Source of the DNA: Tillus elongatus
Lineage: Eukaryota > Arthropoda > Insecta > Coleoptera > Cleridae
Length of the DNA stretch: 64,000 nt
Assembly: GCA_964006375.1 (NCBI GenBank)
Contig: OZ023267.1
Span: 12,687,846-12,751,845, forward strand
Direction of reading: 5' to 3'
A program made the translations under genes and the position numbers. Positions 23,540 to 34,149 of the stretch are shown one piece after another (positions within the stretch are counted from its first letter, which is position 1; each line of letters starts with the position of its first letter). The notes beneath the pieces are model-generated. The model was not told where the DNA came from, searched no databases, and saw nothing but the letters and a program-made list of their open reading frames with translations.

Positions 23540-23960
23540 CATTATGGTGTACTTTATGCCCACGGGCCATAAAGTGTACTTTATGGCCCGCGCGGGCAAA
23601 ACGTACACTTTATGGCCCGCGCGCACATCAAAACAAATAATTTTTGTTTAACTTATTTAATAACCTTTATTAGATAAATTACAAATAATGGAAAGAAGCA
23701 ATATGTAAATATTTAATTAACATTATTTAGTCGAATTAACATAAAATTGACAGTTCTGAAAAGATCCGGTGATGGTTAGGTTGCCTTCAGCAAAACGACG
23801 ATTGATGTTTCATTGTTTGGGTATGACATAAAATTTTGTATGCACCGCTGGTATAAATAGAGGTGTATGCCCTCGAGCGACTTACAAACCCTCGGGCCGG
23901 AGGCCCTCGGATTTGTAAAATCGTCGCTCTCTGGAACAAACATATATTTATACTCTTGGT
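23540..23960. repeat. Region of GC-rich palindromic motifs
   Basis: TACTTTATGGCCCGCGCG occurs twice in direct order (23577 and 23607) with an inverted GGGCCATAAAGTGTACT between. Further on CCCTCGGGCCGGAGGCCCTC forms a near palindrome (23891-23910). These look like parts of one or two MITEs, but full ends were not found. Confidence 0.45.
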
Positions 23961-24499
23961 ACATAAATAACTATTTGAGACCTTGTAACTCCGTTATTTT
24001 TGAGTTTTCAAAAAAATGCTATGGGAACTTGTAGCCCTAATTTTTCAAGTAGCATAGCCCCCCGAATTTTTTGCTCATCATTTCTGGAGATCTGTAGGTA
24101 GATACGTTTATTGTGTATCCAAAACAATCTGTTGATCAAATTTGGCAAGTACGTGTCTTTTGTAAATCACTTGGACGAGTTCGTTAACCAGTCCAATCGG
24201 ACCAATTTTCGCACAATTAAATCAGATTTTAAAATGTTCGGGACGCAGCAAGTGCGTAATTATAGTGAATTTTCAGTAGAATAATATATTATAGTGATTT
24301 GGCCTTATATTAAAAGTTATAAAACATAACTTTATTTAATTAGGGACGGTAAAAAATAGGGTAAAGAAGGGAAAGCAAAAACATGATCTCTAGCATAAAT
24401 ATTTTACAGTCATTTGGATACAAAATTCAAACAAAACAGTTGATAAACAGGAAATATACTTAACAACAAATACGCTAGAAAGCGGAACAAAAATTCCTG

Positions 24500-25216
24500 T
24501 GGTTCATGCATTGAGGGTGATTGTACGCATGCAGAAGGGGAAGAAGAACCCCCAGGACGAAGAGGGTTTCTGCCCCACCCACCCCGCAACCAAAAACCTG
24601 GGCCCTTGTGCATGCATAAAACGACCTTCAAAAAATAAGGCACAAGGAAAATTTCTTGGAAGCAGCCCCCAAGAAAGTTACTGTACCTGGGCGAATATGG
24701 GTGTTGTGCGGGGCAGACAGTGTTTAAAGGAAGTATTGCTTCAGAATGTGAAAAGTTCGGAAGGCAGCAAGTGCGTTATGGTAGTGAATTTTTATTAAAT
24801 TCTTCAAATTTGAATAACTCAATTTTCTATAAACTTAGAGAGTTTAATTTTAATATGTAGTAAAGTCTTTCCTAAGGCAAGATATCCACCAAATTTCATT
24901 AAAACAGCTTTTTAATTTTCGGAGAAAATTTTTTTTTTTTTTTTCAAAAGAAAAATCAAAATTTGAATAACTCAATTTTCTATAAACTTAACAAGTTGAA
25001 TTTTGGTACGTTGTAAGGTCTCTCCTAAGGCTTATATTTCATTAAAACAGTTTTATAATTTTCGGAGAAAAATTATTTTTCGAAAGAAAACTCAAAATTT
25101 TCCCAGAAAACCTCGTCCGATTTTCCTGGATAACGAACTCGTCTGAGCCATTAATAAAAGAAAGGCACTTGCAGAGTTTCATCGAAATCGGTTAATTATT
25201 TTTTGAGTTATCGGAT

Positions 25217-25298
<82 letters not shown>

Positions 25299-25600
25299 AA
25301 ATTAAAACTGACCCCGCATATGGGTCCTAGTTCGCGCTCATTTGAACAAATTGTTGCAAAGTCTCACCATCGATATTAGTGATTTTTTTAAATAAAAATT
25401 CACTAAAAACGCATCTTTTCATAGTCCGACTAAATGTTTTTTTAGCATTTCCGTTCAGACTTCCTCCCCGCCCAGCAACTTTATTCATTCTTGGTTCCTT
25501 AACTTTCTTGGGGGTTGTTTGCAACAAATTTGCCTTGTGGCTTGTGCATCCAAGGGGGGTTCTCAGCATGGTTCTGAAAAAAAATTCTAAAAACCCTCCT
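24500..25600. repeat. Composite repeat: family F arms around a TA-carrying unit
   Basis: Family F sequence at 24500-24740 (reverse) and 25440-25600 (forward) flanks a unit that starts with the family G end (GCAGCAAGTGCGTTATGGTA, 24762), contains two similar stretches reading TTTGAATAACTCAATTTTCT (24811 and 24964), a (TA)n array (25219-25290) and the conserved flank TAAAACTGACCCCGCATATG. This suggests nested insertion. Non-coding. Confidence 0.6.
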
Positions 25601-26088
25601 TGTAGTAAACTGTAAATTTACCGGAATTACATTCTACATTGTCGCCTATAATGTCTTTTTTACAGCACTAAAGTAAATAAATTCACTTGCTGTTTCACTC
25701 CTTTTTTATTTTTATAATACATATATAAGCACAAGATAAGTAAGTATAATAAAGGGTAAACCGGGCCCTTAATTAACATTGGGGCTACACAAACTTAAAA
25801 GTAGAGAAGACATTTAGATCGTGTCCGTGTGCACACACAAATTAGTTAAATACGTTTATAAAATCTAATAAAAAACAACAGTTTTACGATATTATTTTAA
25901 ATAAATCAATAGGAATACGTTTTTGCGGCTACTTCACAATTCGCTAGTGTATGAATCTAGGTTTTATCTAAGACTACACTGAAATCCGGTCGAAAGCAAG
26001 CACCTTGTAAATTAAGCTCGATAGGCTTGGACGGTTAACAAACGTAGGTATATCTGATTTTAAGCGGCAGACTGTACCTGTTTGAAAC

Positions 26089-26200
26089 GTACAATATGAG
26101 AAATAGAGAAAAAAATGGAGACGCAGTAAGTGCGTTTTGGTAGCGTACAATATGAGAAATACAGAAAAAAATGGGGACGCAGTAAGTGCGTTTTGGTAGC
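26089..26200. repeat. 56-bp tandem duplication of a MITE end
   Basis: The unit from GTACAATATGAGAAATA through GACGCAGTAAGTGCGTTTTG to GTAGC occurs twice head to tail with only a few differences. The second copy forms the left end of the MITE at 26173-26473. Confidence 0.85.
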
Positions 26201-26473
26201 AAAGTTCCATTAAATCCTTCAAATTTCAATAACTCAATTTGCTATTAACCTAGGTTTTTGGGCTAGAAAACCAGTTTTTCTCGAAAACATTTAAAGCCTA
26301 TTTTCGGAAAATGTTTGTACATTTTCAAAGAATAAGTAATTTTGATAAAATATGGTACATTATTTCTACTATATAGTTTATAGCGGTAACCAGAGTGATG
26401 CCTGCTTGACACATATTTGCGATTAAAGACATTTTTATGAAAATTCGCTTCCATAACGCACTTGCTGCGTCCA
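26173..26473. mobile_element. MITE family G, copy 2 (~300 bp)
   Basis: The left end GGGGACGCAGTAAGTGCG and right end CGCACTTGCTGCGTCCAC are inverted repeats. The interior (CAATTTGCTATTAACCTA, ATTTTTATGAAAATTCGC) parallels copy 1. No coding capacity. Confidence 0.85.
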
Positions 26474-27261
26474 CACTTTTAATTATGTACCTTATCGTAT
26501 TATTTTTAATACGTTTTCAATATAATTGCATTTTTCTTCTATACCTAGCTGCACTATAAGATATTATATGTTAGGTTTTAAATGAGGATTATAAAAAATA
26601 TTAACGAATTTAAAATATCAGTGGCGTGCGTGCTTCTATTTCTTAAATAATTTGGATACCTAACGTATTGTTTACTGGCACGTCCCTGATAAAGCGATTA
26701 AATTGCTGCTCACATTAAAACGTCTCCTGTATTAAGCAGTGTTATCGCTTAAAGTTTGAGATAAACAAAGCGATTCGTTTGTAAGATAATTTAAGAACTA
26801 AAAAACTCCAATACACTATATTTTAGAAAGGATATATTTTCGGACGTATGTAAATATGAACATTTCTTCATAACAAGTTCCGAGAATCACCCTCTCAAAT
26901 ATTTTAGATCACTTAAGAAACACCCTGCCGTATAGTATTTAACTTTTTTGTCCAAAATAACCCCTTTCTTCTAATAACTGAAGTTCTCTTTCTTGTTTTA
27001 ATCACATTTTATTTCTTTACACAGTGTCAGTAAGTATCGATAACGATAATAAAATACAGGGCTATATATGTATCCCGGTAGCTATTTGGTTTTCCGATAT
27101 GGGCAGTTTTTGGTAGTCGATCTTTGTCGACCCCTTTGAGATGTACCTTCACTAATAGCTATTTATTTGGGAGTCCCTTAACAATGTCCTGCGTATTACA
27201 ACAATTTTATATTATTCTTACCATGAAGATAATTTACTTACAATGTATACATTTTTTTCAG

Positions 27262-27515
27262 GCCGTACTTACAATGATCTCAATCAATATCCAGTATTTC
27301 CATGGGTACTAACGAATTACGACTGCAAAGATTTAGATTTGAGTCAACCCAGCAACTATAGAGACTTATCCAAACCAATTGGAGCCCTCAATCCAAGCAG
27401 GAGAGCATATTTTGAAGAACGGTACTCCACATGGGAACACGAGAGCATACCACCTTTCCATTATGGAACGCATTATTCAACATCAGCTTTTGTATATAAC
27501 TGGCTTATAAGAGTT
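27262..27515 (+). CDS. Nbea: Neurobeachin exon: BEACH domain
   Basis: The acceptor is a T-rich tract ending CAG at 27261 and the donor is GTAAGT at 27516. It encodes [20 protein letters not shown], then [14 protein letters not shown] and [19 protein letters not shown], all diagnostic of BEACH domains. It ends in phase 0. The next intron is only 70 bp, a usual short insect intron, in sharp contrast with the 26-kb intron before it. Confidence 0.96.
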
Positions 27516-27585
27516 GTAAGTAAACTACTTAATTATCCGTGAATCTATAATGTTTTCTAGAAACTAATTGCAAAATACTTTTCAG

Positions 27586-27858
27586 GAACCATTCACGACG
27601 ATGTTCCTTGCTTTACAAGGTGGTAAATTCGATTATCCAAATCGACTATTCTCATCTATTTCTTTGTCCTGGAAAAATTGTCAGCGAGACACATCTGATG
27701 TTAAGGAGTTGATACCTGAGTTTTATTTTCTACCAGAAATGTTTGGCAATGCCAATAGGTACAGACTTGGACTTAATGAAGAAGGAAAACCCATAGGCGA
27801 TGTTGAGTTACCACCATGGGCAAATTCTCCTGAAGAATTCGTTAGAATTAATAGGATG
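27586..27858 (+). CDS. Nbea: Neurobeachin exon: BEACH domain
   Basis: The acceptor is TTTTCAG ending at 27585 and the donor is GTAAGT at 27859. It encodes [40 protein letters not shown] and [17 protein letters not shown], a core BEACH segment. The exon is 91 codons long and in phase 0 at both ends. Confidence 0.96.
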
Positions 27859-27961
27859 GTAAGTTCTGATTTTAGTTCTTTGTAATGCTTTTTAGAGGCG
27901 TGTGTGGGTGCGTGTGTTAGAAAGAAAACCATTTCGGTATGGGTTAAGAAAAATCGTCTAA

Positions 27962-28423
<462 letters not shown>

Positions 28424-28560
28424 TGAGCACTGATAAGTACACTTGGAGAACCCAAATCACCACAACACATCTTTTAAAAGACCCAACGATCGTTTCGCTA
28501 ACAAATGTTAGCATCATCAGAGGTCCCGGGTTCGATTTCTGGGCGGTCCAACGAGAATGA
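28424..28560 (-). mobile_element. Short retroelement terminus carrying a hammerhead-like motif
   Basis: The reverse complement contains TGCTAACATTTGTTAGCGAA, then ACGATCG and GGGTCTTTTAAAAGATG. The plus-strand block GCACTGATAAGTACA...GGAGAACCCAA recurs degraded at 29277-29395 in the next intron. Because Penelope-like coding remnants on the same strand lie at 31110-31480, I infer these are terminal parts of a Penelope-like element. Confidence 0.5.
28480..28525 (-). ncRNA. Candidate type I hammerhead ribozyme
   Basis: In 5' to 3' order on the - strand: GACCU (stem I), CUGAUGA (core), one extra U, GCUAAC-AUUU-GUUAGC (stem II), GAAA (core), C-GAUC-G with flanking A and U (very short stem III), U at the cleavage position, GGGUC (stem I partner; pairs with GACCU using one G-U). 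All conserved core boxes are present. The extra U between CUGAUGA and stem II is a departure from the canonical fold and could weaken cleavage. Small type I hammerheads are known from Penelope-like elements. No activity can be shown from sequence. Confidence 0.55.
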
Positions 28561-28942
28561 CCTTGTCTGAAAATTTGTAAAATTGATAAATAAAGATCGG
28601 AGAATTGTACTGATGGCCTGGGATGCCACAGCCATTAATTACATTAAAAAAATTACACCATAAAAATTTTTAATTATACGAATAATACAGTGGCGGCTCG
28701 TCAGATGACGCAGGTGAAGCTCTGCTTCACCTATATTTCTCGGTTAAGCTAAACTTTTTTATTCAAAATCCACCATAATTTTAATTTTTTCTACTGTCTT
28801 TTTTTTACAAATTGCCGAATGTAAAAATCACAAATTGAAAAGTTAAAACATATAGTTTTAAATTTATTCAAACTAGTATATAATTTTAGTGCATTACTGA
28901 TTTCGTAGACATTCTTAATTTTGATATGATTTTTCTTTACAG

Positions 28943-29201
28943 TCACCGATGATGTTCTCTGCTATACCCGACGATGTCTGTATGACAATGAAATTCCTGT
29001 CAAATAGTCCTATAGTACACATTTCTGCAAATACTTATCCTCAGTTGCCAAATCCTTCCGTAGTGACAGTGACAATGCATCAGCAGTTTGCTGTAAATCG
29101 ATGGAATTCTGGTTATGCCGCTGTGGCACAGTCACCAAGTTATGCGGAAACACCACAGAATCAAGCTGCCAACCTGCCTTTGTCGATGGATCCTGTATTA
29201 T
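28943..29201 (+). CDS. Nbea: Neurobeachin exon: BEACH to WD40 linker
   Basis: The acceptor is TTTACAG ending at 28942 and the donor is GTAAGT at 29202. It encodes [40 protein letters not shown] and FAVNRW, matching the post-BEACH part of NBEA/LRBA. The later part ([20 protein letters not shown]) is low-conservation linker. It ends one base into a Ser codon. Confidence 0.93.
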
Positions 29202-29276
29202 GTAAGTAACTAACATATTGCTATTATAGATAATGTCCCTATTTACCAGTTAGTGAATGAATATTGTAGCCTGTGT

Positions 29277-29395
29277 TTAGCACTGATAAGTACAATATGG
29301 AGAACCCAATTCATCACAATACAGTTTTTAGACCTGACGATCGTTTGGCTAACAACTAGAACTACTATTTGTATGTTAGTTGCCAAGCAGTTGTA
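29277..29395 (-). repeat. Degraded second copy of the hammerhead-bearing terminus
   Basis: GCACTGATAAGTACAATATG, GAGAACCCAA and GACGATCGTTTGGCTAACAA align with 28425-28505. The CUGAUGA box is lost and GAAA has become CAAA in the reverse complement, so no ribozyme is expected here. Confidence 0.6.
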
Positions 29396-29489
29396 AACAG
29401 CGTCCTTTAAGAATGTTACAGACGGACCCCCACTGTCGACTTTTAAATCCCTGTAATTAAAACTGCATACCTACTTTTTTTTCCCAACA

Positions 29490-31100
29490 ACACACCACGA
29501 CGGCTTACAGCCTAAATACTATCGTACCGTGGGTGTCGACAAGGAGGAAAGAGGCAACTTGTTAATTCTGGACTGGAAGGTTTGGAGGTTCGGGGGAGAA
29601 GGAAAAACATATGCCGGCAAGGAATTCCACAACTTGGAAGTCCTCGGGACAAAAGAGCGGGCATAACAAGATGTTCTATGTCTGGTGACCTGGACAGTAA
29701 AAGGGTGCATTCGCTCTGTTCCCCTAGTAGATCTGTTGTGGGCAGCAGGTGGAGGAACTATGGAAGAAAGCTACTCTGAGCAGTGCCCGTGCAGATATCT
29801 ATAAAAGAGAGAGAGGTCAGCAACGGCACGTCGGTGGGCAAGGGATGTCAGCCTTTGGGTGAGGGTAGGATCACCGATGAGACGTATAGCTCTCTTCTGA
29901 ATGGAGTCCAGGATAGCGAGTGTAGAAGAGGCAGCAGCACCCCAGATGTGGGAGCAGTATTCGAGGTTTGGTCTTATTTGTGAAGTATATAAGGTATAGA
30001 GATTAGCAGGTGAAAAGTATTTGCGAGTCCGGAAGAGGAAACCTAATTTCTTAGCAGTCGCTTCTGCAATTGATGTGACATGTTGGTGCCAATTGAGATT
30101 TCGATCCACAGAAATGCCAACAAGTGAAAAGGACTCATTACTTTGAATAACTTGGTTGTTTATTGTGATGGGCTGATGTATCTCTTATGAGATAGAAAGC
30201 AACACTGAGATTTGGTGGAGTTGAATTATACAAGATTTCTACTTCCCCAGTCTAATATTTTTTGGAGATCCACAGAGACAGAACCCTCCATAAGTCTGTG
30301 ATCCTCATCTAATTGGGCTAAAGAGACAGGCTTAGAATATTGTATATTTGAGTGGAGGGTGCTGTCGCCGCGTAACTGTGAACTGGGTTGGATGTGCTAG
30401 AGACGAGGTTATTGATGTGGAGAAGAAACAAAGTAGGGGCTAAAGCTGAACCGTGAGGGACTCGTACACCAACATGTCACGTTGGTGCCAATTGAGATTT
30501 CGATCCACAGAAATGCCAACAAGTAAAAAGGACTCTTTAGTTTGAATAACTTGGTTGTTTATTGTAATGGGTCGGGGGCTGGTGTATCTCTTATGAGAAA
30601 TAAAGCAAGACTGTGATTTGGTGGGGTTGAATTGTACAAGATTTCCAGTTCCCCAGTCTAATATTTTTTGGAGAACCACGGAGATAGAAACCTCCATGAG
30701 TCTGCTATCCTCATCTAATTGGGCTAAAGAGACAGGCTTAGAATATTGTATATTTGAGTGTAGGGTGCTGTCGTCCACGTAACTGTGAACTGGGTTGGAT
30801 GTGCTAGAGAGGAGGTCATTGATGTGGAGAAGAAACAAAGTAGGGGCTAAAGCTGAACCTTGAGAAACTCCCGCAATAATTGGATACAGTTTAGAGGAAT
30901 GGCCATCCACGACAACAGAAATGCTCCGGTTGAGAAATGCTCCGGTTGGAGAGGAAATTTGCTGTCCACGTACAGAGTTTTGGTGGCAGGCCATAGGCCG
31001 GTAGTTTATTAAGCAGCGCTGCGTGCCAGACCTGATCAAATGCTTTGGATATGTCTAGAGCGACAATCTGGGATTCACCGTGTAGTTCCATAGACTTGTT
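29490..31100 (-). pseudogene. LINE-A retrotransposon, 3' part, with internal duplication
   Basis: The 3' end lies at 29490 (T-rich tail, then CAACAACACACCACGACGGC). Upstream in sense are the C-terminal block (NWHQHVT, ANLYTLYTSQIRPNLEYCSH) and RT (FLLHINDLLSSTSNPVHSYV, then DDSTLHSN). About 400 bp of RT (30065-30470) is repeated at 30475-30880 with divergence. Frameshifts and the duplication inactivate it. It sits in the 2.8-kb neurobeachin intron before the first WD40 exon, antisense. Confidence 0.85.
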
Positions 31101-31109
31101 CTTGTAATA

Positions 31110-31480
31110 CTGTGCGTCTTTATCAAATATTCCTTCTAAAAAGGCACGCTGGTTATTAAGATAACAGTTAGAACAATGGACTACATAGAACCGGACCTAC
31201 TCTATTCATCGAAACATTGTTCTTCAAATTTCTAACGATATAATATATACTTTCGTAAGTATCTAGCTGACACGACTGTCTGACATTTTTGATTAACTCG
31301 AGATTTTCCTTATCTACAAGATGATTATTATCCCAGATATGCCGAGCAATACATGATTTGTCAATAGTGCTATATCTCAGTTGCGCTAAATATTCTTTAA
31401 ATCTAGTTTTCCGTCTTCACTCATACCAGCCTTATCCAAAGTGTCCAGCATTTTGGCATAAGTCACTGTTTCAAATGGTT
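31110..31480 (-). pseudogene. Penelope-like element, C-terminal remnant
   Basis: The reverse complement reads FKEYLAQLRYSTIDKSCIAR then HIWDNNHLVDKENLELIKNV, SCQLDTYESIYYI and NNVSMNRVGS. The order (Ala-x-H of the endonuclease region, 'NNHL', then E-S-x-x-Y/I, N) fits the C-terminal end of the GIY-YIG domain of Penelope-like retroelements. No RT part was seen. The call rests on motif memory. Confidence 0.55.
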
Positions 31481-31968
31481 AAATATTAAATTTGTCTCTG
31501 ATTAAGCAAACTTTATCTAAGCTTTAGTAAAACCTACCACACCGCAAACCATCTTTTTACACATAGCAGTCGTTTTATTAACAAAGTTAGCTTTAGAAGA
31601 GGATGAAATATATTATCTAATGTATTCTATAAAATCAAAATCCTAAAACTTTCCTTGATGATTAAGTGTTGTCAAAAAAATTTTTTGCAAACATCACTGG
31701 CAAAGAATTATACCCCTACAGTAGTATTAATTTAATGTGACATTGTGTTTATCTTTTTCAATTAGGTACTGAATTGGATTATCAATATGTTTTCTTTATT
31801 TTTAATTAGAATATTCACAGAACTTAGTAACAAGGTGCTTTAACAAAAAGGGTTATGTACATAATTTTGTTAATATGTTATTCAATCCAGATAATATATT
31901 TACTATTAAACCTAAAATTATGAATCCCGTTTACCTTTTTCATGTGACAAATATACTGTTTGTTCCAG

Positions 31969-32406
31969 CTCAAACCAATAACAGTGCAAACCAAAACCAG
32001 ATGAACCGTCGACATCTAGGAGACAACTTCAGCCAAAATCTTAGGACCAGAGCTAACTGCTTTGTAACTACAGTCGACAGCAAGTTCTTGATAGCATGTG
32101 GTTTCTGGGACAACAGTTTCCGAGTATTCTCAACAGAAAGTGCCAAGATTGTACAGATAATATTCGGTCACTATGGTGTAGTCACATGTTTATCCAGATC
32201 TGAATGTAACATAACCTCTGATTGTTACATCGCCAGTGGTTCAGCGGACTGTACAGTACTCCTCTGGCATTGGAACGCCAGAACGCAAACCATTGTTGGT
32301 GAAGGTGAAGTTCCGACACCAAGAGCTACATTGACCGGTCACGAACAGAGAGTCACCAGTGTTGTCATATCTGCCGAACTTGGCCTTGTCGTATCAGGAT
32401 CTTACA
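31969..32406 (+). CDS. Nbea: Neurobeachin exon: WD40 repeats
   Basis: The acceptor is TTCCAG ending at 31968 and the donor is GTAAGT at 32407. It encodes [56 protein letters not shown] and [20 protein letters not shown], clear WD40 blades with GH and W-type ends. Its start ([15 protein letters not shown]) is linker. Two bases complete the Ser codon begun in the previous exon. Confidence 0.95.
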
Positions 32407-33042
32407 GTAAGTTTTTGTAGCTAAACTTTATGACACATGACACATGTGCATTTAAAAGATAGAGTTATACTTCTTGATTATGAAAATGTTCCGTTAGGTT
32501 AATAACTCTTAAGCCCGGTCGCCTAAAACGCCTTCTAGTGTGTTGTTAGCTGATCATGTGATTAGCCAACAACGGACTCAAAACTTAACTATAGCTTGTG
32601 GTACATTTTATGATTTCACAGTTGTTGTGGAACCAGAGAACCATGGAGAAATATATAACACACATTTCTATACAGACAGTGTTACAATGCCCTGTTATTT
32701 CAGTTCAAGATCAATTTGTATGAATAATATATTTGTAATTTAGTTAATGATGAACTTTAGAATACCTAAATCTCTTTTCATTTGACAGTTGTAGTTAACC
32801 ATAGAGTATTCTATGATTAAAAATGTGCCAATGATTTATTTTTGTGTGACAACTTGTAAAACAAAAGTTAACCTTAGTCATAAATAGTGATGGGCATAAT
32901 TGATCGTTCTAGAATGATGTCATTGACAGGTCGGTCATATTTTTTGGGTGGCATACAATTCCATTTGACTATGTATTTCCATATCGAAAGATTGAGATTA
33001 TTTACTATCAAATCATGTTAATCGTCATCTAATTTATTGAAA

Positions 33043-33225
33043 ATGTCTTTTTTTTGTAGTGTTATTAAATGTTCAATGCATGCTGAACGAGATAAACTCT
33101 CATGCTTTCGATTTCCTGCTGTTTTAAATAACAGAGGTGATTATTTGAATGATCTGTCTATTGTACGTCAAAATGCTTGGGTTACGGCTTTAAAATTTAC
33201 ACCTTGCAATCAAAACTTGAATTGA
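33043..33225 (+). pseudogene. THAP-domain fragment
   Basis: An intronic ORF begins MSFFCSVIKCSMHAERDKLS and continues CFRFPAVLNNRG, LSIVRQNAWVTAL. This fits the start of THAP zinc-finger DNA-binding domains (C-x4-C, FP, W); the distal C-x2-H pair is missing. THAP domains occur in host proteins and in P-like transposases. It lies between two WD40 exons in sense but has no splice context that would include it, so it is probably a transposon or retrocopy remnant. Confidence 0.55.
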
Positions 33226-33289
33226 ATTGATGGATATACACGAGGATTGTTTTAAAAATGGTGACACAAAAACATGCAATTTTACATAA

Positions 33290-33530
33290 TTATGTTTCTT
33301 TACATCTTTCTTAGATTCCAACAAAGCTCGTTCTACTTTTCAAAAGCTGCTACTTACTTTTATGAAACTCCGGCTAAAGTTACCCGTAAAGTATCTCTCT
33401 TTAGATTTGCATTAAGTCCAACTACTCCTCCAAATGTTGTGAATGCTGCTCGGTGCTGGTCAAATTATAAACACAAAAGTGTTTGTACCTCAGTCAATCT
33501 CCGGGAGTCTCTGGGTTTGGAATCTTAGGA
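33290..33530 (+). other. Short unassigned ORF stretch next to the THAP fragment
   Basis: An open stretch reading SFYFSKAATYFYETPAKVTR and SLFRFALSPTTPPNVVNAAR is not recognised. It may belong to the same dead element as the THAP fragment; the neurobeachin frame skips it. Confidence 0.25.
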
Positions 33531-33692
33531 AAAGAAATGATATATGCCTGCTTCCACTGTGATGGAAAGACACCAGTTGCAATGCATGTGTTTATTATAT
33601 GAGTAATATAAGCAATAACTTAATGTTAATATATGTTTAAGATTTATATTACAGTAAAGTGTAACGTTTGTATAACCATGAAATATTTTCAG

Positions 33693-33889
33693 ACGGTCCT
33701 GTTTTGGTACACACAACATTTGGTGATCTGCTACGCTCACTGGAACCACCCAGTGGTTTCAGTTCACCAGAAAACATAACAATGTCCAGAGAAAGTCTTA
33801 TTGTTGTAAACTACAAGAAAGGAAACATTGCTGCTTATACAATAAACGGAAAACGTCTGAGACATGAGTCTCATAATGACAATTTACAG
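33693..33889 (+). CDS. Nbea: Neurobeachin exon: WD40 repeat
   Basis: The acceptor is TTTTCAG ending at 33692 and the donor is GTATAG at 33890, weaker than the others. It encodes [20 protein letters not shown] and [16 protein letters not shown], aligning with the NBEA blade that contains the GDLLR motif. The first codon (Asn) is split with the previous exon. Confidence 0.92.
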
Positions 33890-34149
33890 GTATAGTTATT
33901 TTCACAATATTTATATTACATAAATTTTAGATAAATATCGTAATAAAATGCGTTCGTATAAATTCGACGTCTAGAAGGCGTTGAAAAAATTTGACAATCA
34001 AAATAATGGGATATGCATGTCGCAGATTTACCCATTCACATATTAACACTTTGAAATTGCAACCATGAAACAGCGATCTGTGAGCGCTGCTATGCAAGTG
34101 TGGCAAATGTCCTTCCAAATGTAGACTGACTGGACATCAGGGTCTTCTT

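Larger units (their letters stand above)
1176..27261 (+). other. 26-kb intron of neurobeachin packed with mobile elements
   Basis: This is inferred as one intron because the flanking exons continue the same BEACH motif with matching phase (1 nt plus 2 nt of a Gly codon). No host exon was recognised inside. Between the listed elements, 1300-2890 (with a short hairpin near 2250-2290), 5215-5760, 10640-11400, 16490-17590, 17900-18770, 20100-21180 and 26480-27260 hold AT-rich sequence in which I see no gene. Confidence 0.85.

Noticed and set aside
24499..24798. 99-codon ORF
   Set aside because: Lies in repeat family F and the start of a MITE; composition mirrors the non-coding repeat, no domain.
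28688..28760. hAT-like end (CAGTGGCGGCTCG) with a short AGGTGAAGC hairpin
   Set aside because: Only one end seen inside a 558-bp intron, no partner end or 8-bp duplication; too little to call an element.
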